Assembly: GCA_937888595.1 (NCBI GenBank)
Contig: CALARK010000028.1
Coordinates: 1 to 64,000, forward strand
Length of the DNA: 64,000 nt
Direction: 5' to 3'
Origin: an uncultured Sterolibacteriaceae bacterium
GTDB taxonomy: Bacteria > Pseudomonadota > Gammaproteobacteria > Burkholderiales > Rhodocyclaceae
Made by a program: the position numbers and the translations under genes. The notes below the pieces were generated by a model. It was not told the origin of the DNA and searched no databases. It worked only from the letters and a program-made list of their open reading frames with translations. Shown here piece after piece: positions 10,146-17,256 of the stretch; the stretch's first letter is position 1, and the number at the start of each line of letters is the position of its first letter.

Positions 10146-10613
10146 ATGAGACATGCAACTGCGCCCATTAGCCCCCTTAAAAACATTACGCCATCGGGTA
10201 ATGACGAACTGCTCATCTCCGTGGATGACTATCTTCGTTTGCGAGAGATCGTTGGGGATCATGATCTGGCCGAGGAATTGGAGAGGGCCATTGTCGTTCC
10301 ATCGGAGCGTATCCCAGGCGACGTCGTTACCATGAACTCCCGACTGATCTATGCCGATGAAAGCGCCGGGACCGCACGCGAGGTCGAGTTGGTATTTCCC
10401 CATGAGGCTGATCCAGGTCTAGGTCGGGTGTCGGTTCTGGCACCGGTGGGTTGCGCACTGCTGGGCCTGCGTGTCGGACAGTCGATCGACTGGAATTTGC
10501 CGAATGGCCAGATCCATCGGCTACGGGTGATGCGCATTTTGTACCAGCCGCGACCCCGAGAAGACTCCCATGACGAAAGTGAAGAAACCTGCGCTATCCG
10601 GCAAACCTGTTGA
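10146..10613 (+). CDS. Rnk-like protein (GreA/GreB C-terminal domain family)
   Basis: A 155-residue protein related to Rnk, the regulator of nucleoside diphosphate kinase that binds RNA polymerase. After a short N-terminal helix region, the GreA/GreB C-terminal-like domain is recognisable: LERAIVVPSERIPGDVVTMNS, REVELVFPHEAD and GRVSVLAPVGCALLGLRVGQ. I start at ATG 10146 because the upstream extension looks non-coding and contains the candidate operator. Its 3' end overlaps the next gene by 44 bases. A second Rnk domain lies 0.5 kb downstream on the other strand, fused to an acetyltransferase. Confidence 0.8.
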   Translation: MRHATAPISPLKNITPSGNDELLISVDDYLRLREIVGDHDLAEELERAIVVPSERIPGDVVTMNSRLIYADESAGTAREVELVFPHEADPGLGRVSVLAPVGCALLGLRVGQSIDWNLPNGQIHRLRVMRILYQPRPREDSHDESEETCAIRQTC

Positions 10614-10776
10614 GCGCCCGCCCGTGACGCAAGAGCAACGCAACCACTACGTCGAAGTGGCCGCGTTTTATATTGCCGAGCGGCGCGGCTTCGTGGGTGG
10701 CGATCCCGATCAAGACTGGGCACAAGCCGAGCTTGAAATCGATCGTTTATTGGCAGAGGGAAAACTGAATCACTGA
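10570..10776 (+). CDS. DUF2934 small protein
   Basis: A 68-residue protein with the DUF2934 pattern: a helix with IAERRGFVGGDPDQDW followed by QAELEIDRLL. The family occurs in many proteobacteria and its function is unknown. The start lies inside the 3' end of the Rnk-like gene in another frame, so the two are probably translationally linked. Confidence 0.85.
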   Translation: MTKVKKPALSGKPVERPPVTQEQRNHYVEVAAFYIAERRGFVGGDPDQDWAQAELEIDRLLAEGKLNH

Positions 10777-10843
10777 GGGCTGTTCCGGCTGAAGCCAAAG
10801 GCGCTTCCCGAACACGCTACCGCATAAGATCAGCAGTCAAACA

Positions 10844-11086
10844 ATGCTTCACAAAGACTTTATCAACTTGATTGATCAAGGCGTCATCGAGCGAGTGATC
10901 ATCAGCCGGCCCGCCCCCAATCAATCCTGGGCGGTGGCAGGCTATGGCCCGGTCCTCCCACTGGACATCGTCAACAGAATCGAACTCAATCATGAAGGCT
11001 GCATCCGCCTGTGGGCTGACCTCGATGCGGCCTATGGTTTTATCCGCAAATGCGGATTTCTGCGAAAGATCCTGATTGACGGCTGA
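10844..11086 (+). CDS. Small hypothetical protein
   Basis: An 80-residue frame, MLHKDFINLIDQGVIERVII to the end, with a mixed alpha/beta look (SWAVAGYGPVLPL, LWADLDAAYGFIRKCGF). I do not recognise it. Support comes from uninterrupted plausible composition and from position directly after the Rnk/DUF2934 pair on the same strand. No strong ribosome site is visible. Confidence 0.55.
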   Translation: MLHKDFINLIDQGVIERVIISRPAPNQSWAVAGYGPVLPLDIVNRIELNHEGCIRLWADLDAAYGFIRKCGFLRKILIDG

Positions 11087-11162
11087 GAGAACAAGGCAAG
11101 GTTCTCATCGGTTCTTCCTTTCGGTTGAAGAGCCATCTTTCCAGAAGCAGGTCAGGAGGCGT

Positions 11163-12104
11163 TTACAGGTGGAAATCGCCTACGGCTTCTGGCTGATAAA
11201 GCAGTTTCCCGATCCGGATATGGCGGGTCCGGTCTGTCATGCGCCAGTCGAAGGCATCCCCTTCCTTGTAGCCCAGGATCGCGGTGCCAATATCGGAACA
11301 AACCGACAGCCTACCGGTCCTGTCGTCCGCATCTTCCGGGTAGACCAGCGCCACTTCGACTTCCTCGTCGTCCAGTTGCAGCAAGGCCCGGGAGTTCATC
11401 GTGACGACATCCCGCGCCACTTCCCGCGAATCGACGATGACAGCTCGCTCGATCTCATGCTCGAGCTCAAAAATATCCGCGCCCGGCTCGAGGTCGACCA
11501 GACTCCTGAGGCGTGACTTGTCGATCTCGGTGACGTAGATGTCGGCCGTGTGAAACGCAGGATGTTCGCGCAAGAGGCGAAGATAGCGCGCTGAGCTGAG
11601 GGCCAAGAATTTCATCGTCGATGTTTCGTTTTCCAGCAGGAAGCCGCTACGCAGGAAAGCATTCAGTGATCGCACGTTGTCCGGATGGATTATGGCGATG
11701 AGCCTCTCGGCCCGCATCTCGAAGAACGCGAGTTTCATGCCTTCGCGGATAGCGCTGGCGCCGAGCTTACGGCCCCAGTTGTCGCGGTCACCAATGACCA
11801 GGACCATTTCGCAGTCCAGACCTGTCCTGACTAGACGCACGAACCCCACAGGCACATCGTGCCGGTCGCAGGCCATGAAGAACCTGCCGCTCTGGTTGAA
11901 CAGATGGGTCAGAATCGGTAATTGGACACGTTCGACAACCTGCTCGATGAACTGGGAGACATGGCGTGAATCGCTCAGGTAGCGTGTGACGCATTCGTCT
12001 TCCAACCAGTCCATCAGTGTCAGTGCATGCGACCGTGTGATCTCGGGACACAGCGAAATGAAGGGCTTCTGAACTCTTGTTGAGTCTTTTTGAATTGGAT
12101 CCAT
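11163..12104 (-). CDS. GNAT acetyltransferase fused to Rnk/GreA-type domain
   Basis: A 313-residue fusion. Residues ~20-175 look like a GNAT N-acetyltransferase (GFVRLVRTGLDCEMVLVIGD, WGRKLGASAIREG, then AERLIAIIHPDNVRSLNAF). Residues ~190-310 are an Rnk-like domain: IERAVIVDSREVARDVVTMN, GRLSVCSDIGTAILGYKEGD and IRIGKLLYQPEA. That domain is clearly homologous to the protein at 10146-10613. The first domain could acetylate a protein or small molecule while the second contacts RNA polymerase, but this is inference. The ATG at 12104 is preferred over an upstream hydrophobic extension, although neither has a clear ribosome site. It is divergent from the LysR gene. Confidence 0.8.
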   Translation of the reverse strand: MDPIQKDSTRVQKPFISLCPEITRSHALTLMDWLEDECVTRYLSDSRHVSQFIEQVVERVQLPILTHLFNQSGRFFMACDRHDVPVGFVRLVRTGLDCEMVLVIGDRDNWGRKLGASAIREGMKLAFFEMRAERLIAIIHPDNVRSLNAFLRSGFLLENETSTMKFLALSSARYLRLLREHPAFHTADIYVTEIDKSRLRSLVDLEPGADIFELEHEIERAVIVDSREVARDVVTMNSRALLQLDDEEVEVALVYPEDADDRTGRLSVCSDIGTAILGYKEGDAFDWRMTDRTRHIRIGKLLYQPEAVGDFHL

Positions 12105-12195
12105 AGCAATTACGATACAGAAAAGGCATAGTGCTAACAATTTCCAGTCTAACCAATAGCCTATTGATTGATTAGTGCCAATGCCGGCACATGAA

Positions 12196-12214
12196 TGTAT
12201 CTATTTTGGATACA
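12196..12214. promoter_or_regulatory. Inverted repeat TGTATC-N7-GATACA, copy 2 (candidate operator)
   Basis: This has the same arms and spacer length as the site at 10069, with a different spacer sequence. It lies in the divergent region between the GNAT-Rnk gene and the LysR gene. Its right arm overlaps TACAAT (12211-12216), a good -10 for the LysR gene. A lone half-site GATACA is at 12114. Confidence 0.5.
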
Positions 12215-12249
12215 ATTATGCACATGACCACTCGCATCCTCCTATCCGC

Positions 12250-13170
12250 ATGCTTGATTTGAATTTGTTGGCAGTATTTGCCCGGGTTGCCGAGGCGGGC
12301 AGCTTTGCCGAGGCGGCCCGCCGTCTCGGAACGTCACGCTCAGTGGTCAGCAAGGCGGTAGCCAAGCTTGAAAAATCCCTCGATGCGCGACTGCTCAATC
12401 GCACCACGCGGCACCTGAGCCTGACGGAAATTGGCCAGGTGGTAGCTGCTCATGCGGGTCGGATTGTCGAAGAGATGGATCAACTCGAGCAGGTCGTCGG
12501 CAGTTTTAATGATGAACCGCGGGGTACGCTGCGCGTGAGCGCTTCAGTGGCCTTCGGCACCCTCCATGTGGCCCCGGCATTGGCGGACTTCCTGACTGCC
12601 CACCCCGAATTGAAGATGGAATTGACCATCACCGACCGGCTCATCGATCTGGCTGAAGAAGGCTATGACATGGCGATTCGTGTCACCGCCGAACCCCCGC
12701 TCCCTCTCGTCGCCAGGAAACTCGCACCGGTGCGTCGCCAACTGTGCGGCACGCCGGCGTATTTTGAAAAACACGGGTTGCCCCTCACGCCGGCCGATCT
12801 GGTGCATCACAACTGTCTCGACTACACCCGCTCCGGCGAGCAGGGTTTGTGGTCCTTCAATGGTCCGCAAGGCAAAATTGATGTGCCGGTTTCGGGGTCG
12901 CTGCATGTCGATGACGATGAGGCCTTGTCGCAGGCCGTCCTGGGTGGGCTCGGTGTAGCCCTGCTGCCAACGTTCATCATTGGCAAGGACTTGCAGGCTG
13001 GACAGCTCAGAGCGGTGCTTTCCGAGTACATCCCGGTCGAGCGCCATGTCTATGCGATGTACCTGCCCACCCTGCACCTGCCCGTCAAGGTAAGGGTCTT
13101 CATTGATTTCCTGATCGCGCGGATCGGTGCCGAACCCTACTGGGATCGATCCAACACGCCAGGTTCGTAA
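12250..13170 (+). CDS. LysR-family transcriptional regulator
   Basis: A 306-residue LysR regulator. The winged helix-turn-helix is at residues 1-60 (FARVAEAGSFAEAARRLGTSRSVVSKAVAKLE, NRTTRHLSLTEIG). The effector-binding domain follows from about residue 88 (GTLRVSASVAFGTLHVAPAL). The ATG at 12250 gives the standard MLDLNLLAVF start; the longer frame upstream overlaps the candidate operator. Composition resembles the CrgA/aldehyde-type subgroup, but the effector is unknown. It may control the GNAT-Rnk gene, the Rnk gene or itself through the TGTATC-N7-GATACA sites, although such dyads are not classic LysR T-N11-A sites. Confidence 0.88.
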   Translation: MLDLNLLAVFARVAEAGSFAEAARRLGTSRSVVSKAVAKLEKSLDARLLNRTTRHLSLTEIGQVVAAHAGRIVEEMDQLEQVVGSFNDEPRGTLRVSASVAFGTLHVAPALADFLTAHPELKMELTITDRLIDLAEEGYDMAIRVTAEPPLPLVARKLAPVRRQLCGTPAYFEKHGLPLTPADLVHHNCLDYTRSGEQGLWSFNGPQGKIDVPVSGSLHVDDDEALSQAVLGGLGVALLPTFIIGKDLQAGQLRAVLSEYIPVERHVYAMYLPTLHLPVKVRVFIDFLIARIGAEPYWDRSNTPGS

Positions 13171-13190
13171 TATTTACGTACGGCTTCTGC

Positions 13191-13345
13191 TCAGCCCTGC
13201 TTGGCCAGCAACAGCGCCAGGCTGAACACACTGCCTTTTCCCGGCCGGCTGTGCACGGACAGGTCGCCCCCCCCATCCTCTGCGCCAGGCGCCTGCTGAT
13301 CAGGAGCTCTATACCCATGCCACCGTGGCGACGCTTAGAGGAGCT
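13191..13345 (-). pseudogene. Remnant of a sensor histidine kinase C-terminus, frameshifted
   Basis: Read on the minus strand, RRHGGMGIELLISRRLAQRM matches the G2 box and following helix of histidine kinase ATPase domains. Reading then breaks in a run of eight G (13267-13274 as C on the plus strand). With one G removed it continues as GDLSVHSRPGKGSVFSLALLL AKQG and stops at 13191-13193, a normal kinase end. No upstream kinase sequence is visible, so this is a truncated and frameshifted fragment. The rest of the gap up to 13514 holds nothing I can assign. Confidence 0.6.
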
Positions 13346-13514
13346 AGCGGCTGGGTGAAGATGCCGGTCTCGGTCAACGTCGCGAAGATGTCGCTGGCTT
13401 TGTAGGAGTAGTCAGGCCGGAGGTATCGAGGAACGGGATGCCACTTGCCATGACTGCGCGCGGTGTTAGACGACTTCTGACTGCTCGTACACGGTGGCGT
13501 GCGATGAAACAACA

Positions 13515-14915
13515 TCAAGCTTGCTTGAGCAGGCTCATGCGAAAGTGTCGTCCCTTGATGCCATGGTCGGTGAGATTGTGCAACGCACGTGCGGCGACGT
13601 GGCGGTCGAGAGCGACGTAGCAGGTGTCGTCGTAAATATCGATGCGGCCGACCTGCTCCTTGTGCAAACCGGCCACACCGGTGAGCGCCCCCAGCAAATC
13701 GCCCGGACGCAGCTTGTCCTTGCGACCGCCGAGGATGCGCAGCGTCTGCATGGGCGCCTGCAATGCCTCGCCGTCGGCCGGCTTGATTGCAGCAAGCTCG
13801 TCCCAGCGCACCGGACCGCCTTGCCAGGCCTCGATCAGCTTGACCCACTTGCGCTCGTTCGGCGCGCAAAGGCTTAGCGCCAGCCCGACCGTATCGCCGC
13901 GACCCGTACGGCCGATGCGGTGGATATGGATTTCGGTATCTTTGGCGACATCGACGTTGATCACGGCATCGACGGTGCGGATGTCGAGACCACGTGCGGC
14001 GACATCGGTGGCGACCAGCACAGAACAACTGCGGTTGGCAAACTGCATCAGCAGTTCGTCGCGCTCGCGTTGTTCCAGTTCGCCATGCAGGGCCAGCGCC
14101 GAGAAACCCTGAGCACGCAGTTCAGCCGCCAGTTCGCGGCAATGGATGCGGGTATTGCAGAAGGCCAGCGTCGATTCCGGACGGAAATGGGCCAGCAGAT
14201 GCGCGACGGCATGGTTGCGCTTTTCGTGCGCGACCGCGTAGAAGTGTTGCTCGACACGGGTGGCGTCCAGTCCGGCCTCGACCTTGAGTTCCACCGGATG
14301 AGCGAGGAAGGCGGCGCTGGCCTTCTTCATATCGTCGGGGTAGGTCGCTGAGAACAGCAGCGTCTGCCGCTCGCCCGGGCAGGCGCGGACGATACCCTTG
14401 ATATCGTCGAAGAATCCCATGCCGGCCATGCGATCGGCCTCGTCGAGTACCAGCGTGCGCACCCTTGACAGGTCGATGCTCTTGCGGCTCATGTGATCCT
14501 GGATGCGCCCCGGCGTGCCGACGACGACATGAGCGCCGTGTTCAAGCGAAGCGACCTGCGGCCCCATCGGCGTACCGCCGCAAAGCGTCAGCACTTTGAT
14601 GTTGTCGGCGAAGCGGGCCACGCGGCGCACTTCCTTGGCGACCTGATCGGCCAGTTCGCGCGTCGGACACAACACCAGTGCCTGGATGCCGAAATCGGCG
14701 GGATCGAGCCGGTGCAAGATCCCGATGGCAAAGGCCAGGGTTTTGCCGCTACCGGTATCGGCCTGGGCGATGAGGTCGCGCCGCTTGAGAATCAGCGGCA
14801 GGCTCTGGGCCTGAATCGCCGTCATGCTGTGGTAGCCGAGACGATCCAGGTTGCGCAGCAGCGCCGGCGACAGCGGCAGAGTCGAGAAGTCCTGGTGGGT
14901 CACGCCTCGCTGCAT
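13515..14915 (-). CDS. dbpA: ATP-dependent RNA helicase DbpA
   Basis: A 466-residue DEAD-box helicase. In order: Q motif (TAIQAQSLP), Walker A (AQADTGSGKT), PTRELADQV, TPGRIQDH, DEAD (VLDEADRM), SAT (LLFSATYPDD), the second RecA domain with ATDVAARGLDI and HRIGRTGR, and a C-terminal RNA-binding domain of DbpA type (KLRPGDLLGALTGVAGL, VGRIDIYDDTCYVAL). DbpA acts on 23S rRNA hairpin 92 during large-subunit assembly. Length matches E. coli DbpA. The gene upstream ends three bases before this start. Confidence 0.95.
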   Translation of the reverse strand: MQRGVTHQDFSTLPLSPALLRNLDRLGYHSMTAIQAQSLPLILKRRDLIAQADTGSGKTLAFAIGILHRLDPADFGIQALVLCPTRELADQVAKEVRRVARFADNIKVLTLCGGTPMGPQVASLEHGAHVVVGTPGRIQDHMSRKSIDLSRVRTLVLDEADRMAGMGFFDDIKGIVRACPGERQTLLFSATYPDDMKKASAAFLAHPVELKVEAGLDATRVEQHFYAVAHEKRNHAVAHLLAHFRPESTLAFCNTRIHCRELAAELRAQGFSALALHGELEQRERDELLMQFANRSCSVLVATDVAARGLDIRTVDAVINVDVAKDTEIHIHRIGRTGRGDTVGLALSLCAPNERKWVKLIEAWQGGPVRWDELAAIKPADGEALQAPMQTLRILGGRKDKLRPGDLLGALTGVAGLHKEQVGRIDIYDDTCYVALDRHVAARALHNLTDHGIKGRHFRMSLLKQA

Positions 14916-14917
14916 CT

Positions 14918-15412
14918 TTAACTCGCCTTGGCGGCCCTGCGCCAGCGGCCCTCGACCTTGAAATGGCGAATTACTGTCGGCTTAGGCATCAGCATGTTCT
15001 TGCCCGACTTTCTCGTCGCCTTGTACGCCCGGATGGCGGCGCCAAGTTGTTCAGGCTCCAAAAGAACCGGCGGGTGTTCGACTCGCGGACGCCAAGCGGC
15101 CAGACTGCCCTTGACCGCAGCGAGGAGGTCTTCCTGGTTGGCCTTCCTCGGTTGTTTCGACATCATTTCCCGACCCGTATCCGTCAGTGTGAAGCCGCCT
15201 TCCGACATGTTGATCAGGCCACTGGCGGAGAGCCGTTCGATCGCGGCACCCAATTTCTCGGCGAACGGAACAAACCCCAGAACCAAGTCGGCGGCGGCAA
15301 CGATTTCGACAAGCTCCGCCGGTCGCCTTTTTGAAGAGAGCGTTGCCGCCATCAGAATGCCGGCATCGAGATCATGGTACGTTCGAGCTTCCGAATTCGG
15401 TAAAGCCTTCAC
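14918..15412 (-). CDS. Hypothetical protein with winged-helix-like middle
   Basis: A 164-residue protein I cannot name. It has a helical start (TYHDLDAGILMAATLSSKRR), a region resembling a winged helix (IERLSASGLINMSEGGFTLTDTGREM), and a basic C-terminus (VIRHFKVEGRWRRAAKAS). The GTG start overlaps the stop of the small gene upstream (GTGA), and its stop is two bases from the dbpA start. It probably forms an operon with dbpA. Confidence 0.72.
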   Translation of the reverse strand: MKALPNSEARTYHDLDAGILMAATLSSKRRPAELVEIVAAADLVLGFVPFAEKLGAAIERLSASGLINMSEGGFTLTDTGREMMSKQPRKANQEDLLAAVKGSLAAWRPRVEHPPVLLEPEQLGAAIRAYKATRKSGKNMLMPKPTVIRHFKVEGRWRRAAKAS

Positions 15413-15576
15413 GGTTGCGACCCGTCAGGGGAAGTGACATTCGTCTCGGACACGAGACCTTTGGGGTTGTCGTCGTTCGGAACAACTTTGTGCTTTTGGC
15501 GACGCTTTTCTTCCTGTTTGGCTTTTTTCGCCATTTCCTTCTGGCGCTTCTCGTACTGGTAGTTCGGCTTGGCCAA
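15409..15576 (-). CDS. Conserved small basic protein (MAKPNYQYEKRQKE family)
   Basis: A 55-residue, highly charged, probably disordered or coiled-coil protein. It starts (L/M)AKPNYQYEKRQKEMAKKAK and continues EEKRRQKHK. Very similar small proteins are widespread in proteobacteria as hypothetical genes. I propose a TTG start at 15576 because GGAGG lies just upstream and AKPNYQ is the usual second-residue start. An upstream ATG would add a non-conserved stretch. It overlaps the next gene by four bases. Confidence 0.75.
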   Translation of the reverse strand: MAKPNYQYEKRQKEMAKKAKQEEKRRQKHKVVPNDDNPKGLVSETNVTSPDGSQP

Positions 15577-15754
15577 GGGGCCTCCTTCGATTAAGGGCGG
15601 GGCGCAAGAATTCCCGCAAACGCTGGCTTCCATACTACTTCTTCCCGAAGCTTCGGCTGACCTTTTTGGAATACCTGCTAATCGGTGTCGCCAGCGCAGT
15701 CTTCCCGGACATGCTCCTCAATCGCGAAGGGCAAAGCCGGGCGGCATAGGTACG

Positions 15755-15904
15755 TTATTCGCCGGATGGCTCTTGCTTTCTGGCGAAGAATGCCCAGTAA
15801 GCACCACCGATAGCAGCAATTAGAGGCAGCTCGAACAGGAATGGGTATTGCCAGGCAATGCCGACAAGAACTGCCACAACGGCAAAGTAGATCACGATCC
15901 TCAT
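15755..15904 (-). CDS. Small single-pass membrane protein
   Basis: A 49-residue frame beginning MRIVIYFAVVAVLVGIAWQY, with a second hydrophobic stretch (ELPLIAAIGGAYWAFF) and a charged end RKQEPSGE. It could be a helical hairpin in the inner membrane. The function is unknown. The frame is open further upstream, but the ATG at 15904 gives a clean membrane protein. The bases between 15577 and 15754 hold no supported gene. Confidence 0.45.
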   Translation of the reverse strand: MRIVIYFAVVAVLVGIAWQYPFLFELPLIAAIGGAYWAFFARKQEPSGE

Positions 15905-15950
15905 GGGCGTCGCCTGGACAATACACCTACCACCACTGACCTCCAATCCG

Positions 15951-16196
15951 TCAACGTGAGGCAGCGTAATTTGCCGGTCCTGACCAGGCCCAAGCATCTT
16001 CTGAGTCCGGGTAACCGACCTCAGCCAGATGGATTTCCTGCAGCCTGAGTACCCGATCTGAAGTCGGCGGATGCGAGCGCAGCCAGGATGGATCTGGATT
16101 TCCCCATCCTGGCATGAACCATTGCCGCCAGTTCCGCCCGACACGCTCGATCTTGACGAGGGCACAGGCAAGCCCGAGGGGACCTGCCCAATTCAC
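15951..16196 (-). pseudogene. Fragment of an M48-family metallopeptidase (C-terminal end)
   Basis: About 80 residues with the C-terminal pattern of HtpX/M48 peptidases: GPLGLACALVKIERVGR, then NPDPSWLRSHPPTSDRVLRL. The catalytic HExxH helix and the membrane parts are absent, because a stop codon lies in frame about ten codons before the GTG. It is therefore a 5'-truncated remnant, interrupted upstream by the flavin reductase-like gene on the other strand. Confidence 0.6.
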
Positions 16197-16279
16197 TTGG
16201 GCTCTCTTTTGATCTGATCAAGATGACTGGTGAGAGAATAACCTGCCCGAAATGCGGGGCAATGTCTGGAGGCAATCTC

Positions 16280-16822
16280 ATGCGACGATTGAAGCTCAGC
16301 AAAGCTTTTACCTTGATGGAGTCTGGACCGGTTGTCCTTGTGACCACGCATGATGGCAAGCAGCCCAACATCATGACCCTTTCCTGGACCATGGTGGTGG
16401 ACTTCACGCCGAAGTTCGCTTTCACAACGGGCAGATGGAATTATTCCTTTGCCGCGCTTCGCAAGAGCAAGGAATGCGTAATTGCCATTCCTACCATCGA
16501 CATGCTGGACCAGGTGGTCGGAATCGGTACCTGTTCTGGTGTCGACACGGACAAGTTTGCCAAATTCAAGCTCACACCCGTACCGGGGAGGATCGTCAAG
16601 GCACCGATGATCAAGGAGTGTCTGGCAAATATCGAGTGTAAGGTCATCGACATCGTCCAGATGCACAACATCGTGGTACTGGAAGGCGTTGCTGCTTACG
16701 TGAATACTAATCGCAAGGAAAAGCGGACGATCCATGCCGTTGGTGATGGCACATTCATCGTCGATGGGCGCAAATTCGACCGGCGGAAGATGATGATTTC
16801 CAAGCTTCCAGATGGGCTGTAG
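16280..16822 (+). CDS. Flavin reductase-like (FMN-binding split barrel) protein
   Basis: A 180-residue protein of the flavin reductase/DIM6-NTAB-like family. It shows SGPVVLVTTHDGKQPNIMTLSW, WNYSFAALRKSKECVIAIP, and VVGIGTCSGVDTDKFAKF. Such proteins bind FMN and act as flavin reductases or FMN-linked oxidoreductases; the substrate is not deducible. The ATG at 16280 is preferred because GGAGG lies seven bases upstream. The surrounding DNA is AT-richer than the housekeeping parts, which fits an accessory gene. Confidence 0.83.
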   Translation: MRRLKLSKAFTLMESGPVVLVTTHDGKQPNIMTLSWTMVVDFTPKFAFTTGRWNYSFAALRKSKECVIAIPTIDMLDQVVGIGTCSGVDTDKFAKFKLTPVPGRIVKAPMIKECLANIECKVIDIVQMHNIVVLEGVAAYVNTNRKEKRTIHAVGDGTFIVDGRKFDRRKMMISKLPDGL

Positions 16823-17050
16823 ATCGTGCGCCTGATATCCCGTCGAAACCGAGTTTATCGGTTCGCATCTCTTCTGAACCCAGAACATACGCCAACGCAA
16901 ACTCGCCCCTAACTTCCCGGAAACCCTTGCCAAATGGACGATTGAAAACCTGCACCGAGATGCTTGTAGTCAACAGGTTTCGAGAATATCAGCGTCTCAG
17001 AAAATGCAGAAACCCGAGAGACTGGGGTAGCGAGGTCAACAGGTAGAAAC

Positions 17051-17085
17051 GAAAAACCCCGCAGGGCGCGAGGCTCGGCGGGGTT
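17051..17085 (-). terminator. Intrinsic terminator after tRNA-Ser(GCU)
   Basis: On the minus strand AACCCCGC and GCGGGGTT form a perfect 8-bp stem around a 15-base loop, followed by TTTTTC. It lies 36 bases downstream of the tRNA 3' end. Confidence 0.82.
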
Positions 17086-17120
17086 ATCGTCCAGTCTGAG
17101 ACTGGTTTAGCCAGAAATTC

Positions 17121-17213
17121 TGGCGGAGAAGGAGGGATTCGAACCCTCGATCCAGGTTTTGCCCAGATGCACCCTTAGCAGGGGTGTGCCTTCGACCACT
17201 CGGCCACTTCTCC
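17121..17213 (-). tRNA. tRNA-Ser (anticodon GCU)
   Basis: A 93-base class II tRNA on the minus strand. The acceptor GGAGAAG pairs with CTTCTCC, the anticodon loop is CTGCTAA within CACCC/GGGTG, the variable arm is long, the T loop is TTCGAAT, and CCA is encoded. It lies between lysC and its own terminator. Confidence 0.96.
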
Positions 17214-17256
17214 GAAGGAGGCGGATGATACCTGCCATCCCCCTCCTGGGTCAAAC

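Noticed and set aside
13346..13514. Minus-strand stretch reading DYSYKASDIFATLTETGIF between dbpA and the kinase remnant
   Set aside because: It is only an extension of a shadow frame of dbpA past its stop; no family recognised.
15600..15750. Plus-strand frame encoding FLEYLLIGVASAVFPDMLL, ending at a stop near 15750
   Set aside because: It looks like a membrane segment, but there is no usable start codon or ribosome site and no recognised family. It may be another gene fragment or chance.
16755..16973. Minus-strand open frame overlapping the end of the flavin reductase-like gene
   Set aside because: It runs antisense to a supported gene, has no ribosome site and no recognised domain.
7254..17213. 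The two tRNA-Ser genes as attachment sites of an integrated element
   Set aside because: They are different isoacceptors in inverted orientation. No integrase gene or direct repeat of a tRNA 3' end is visible.
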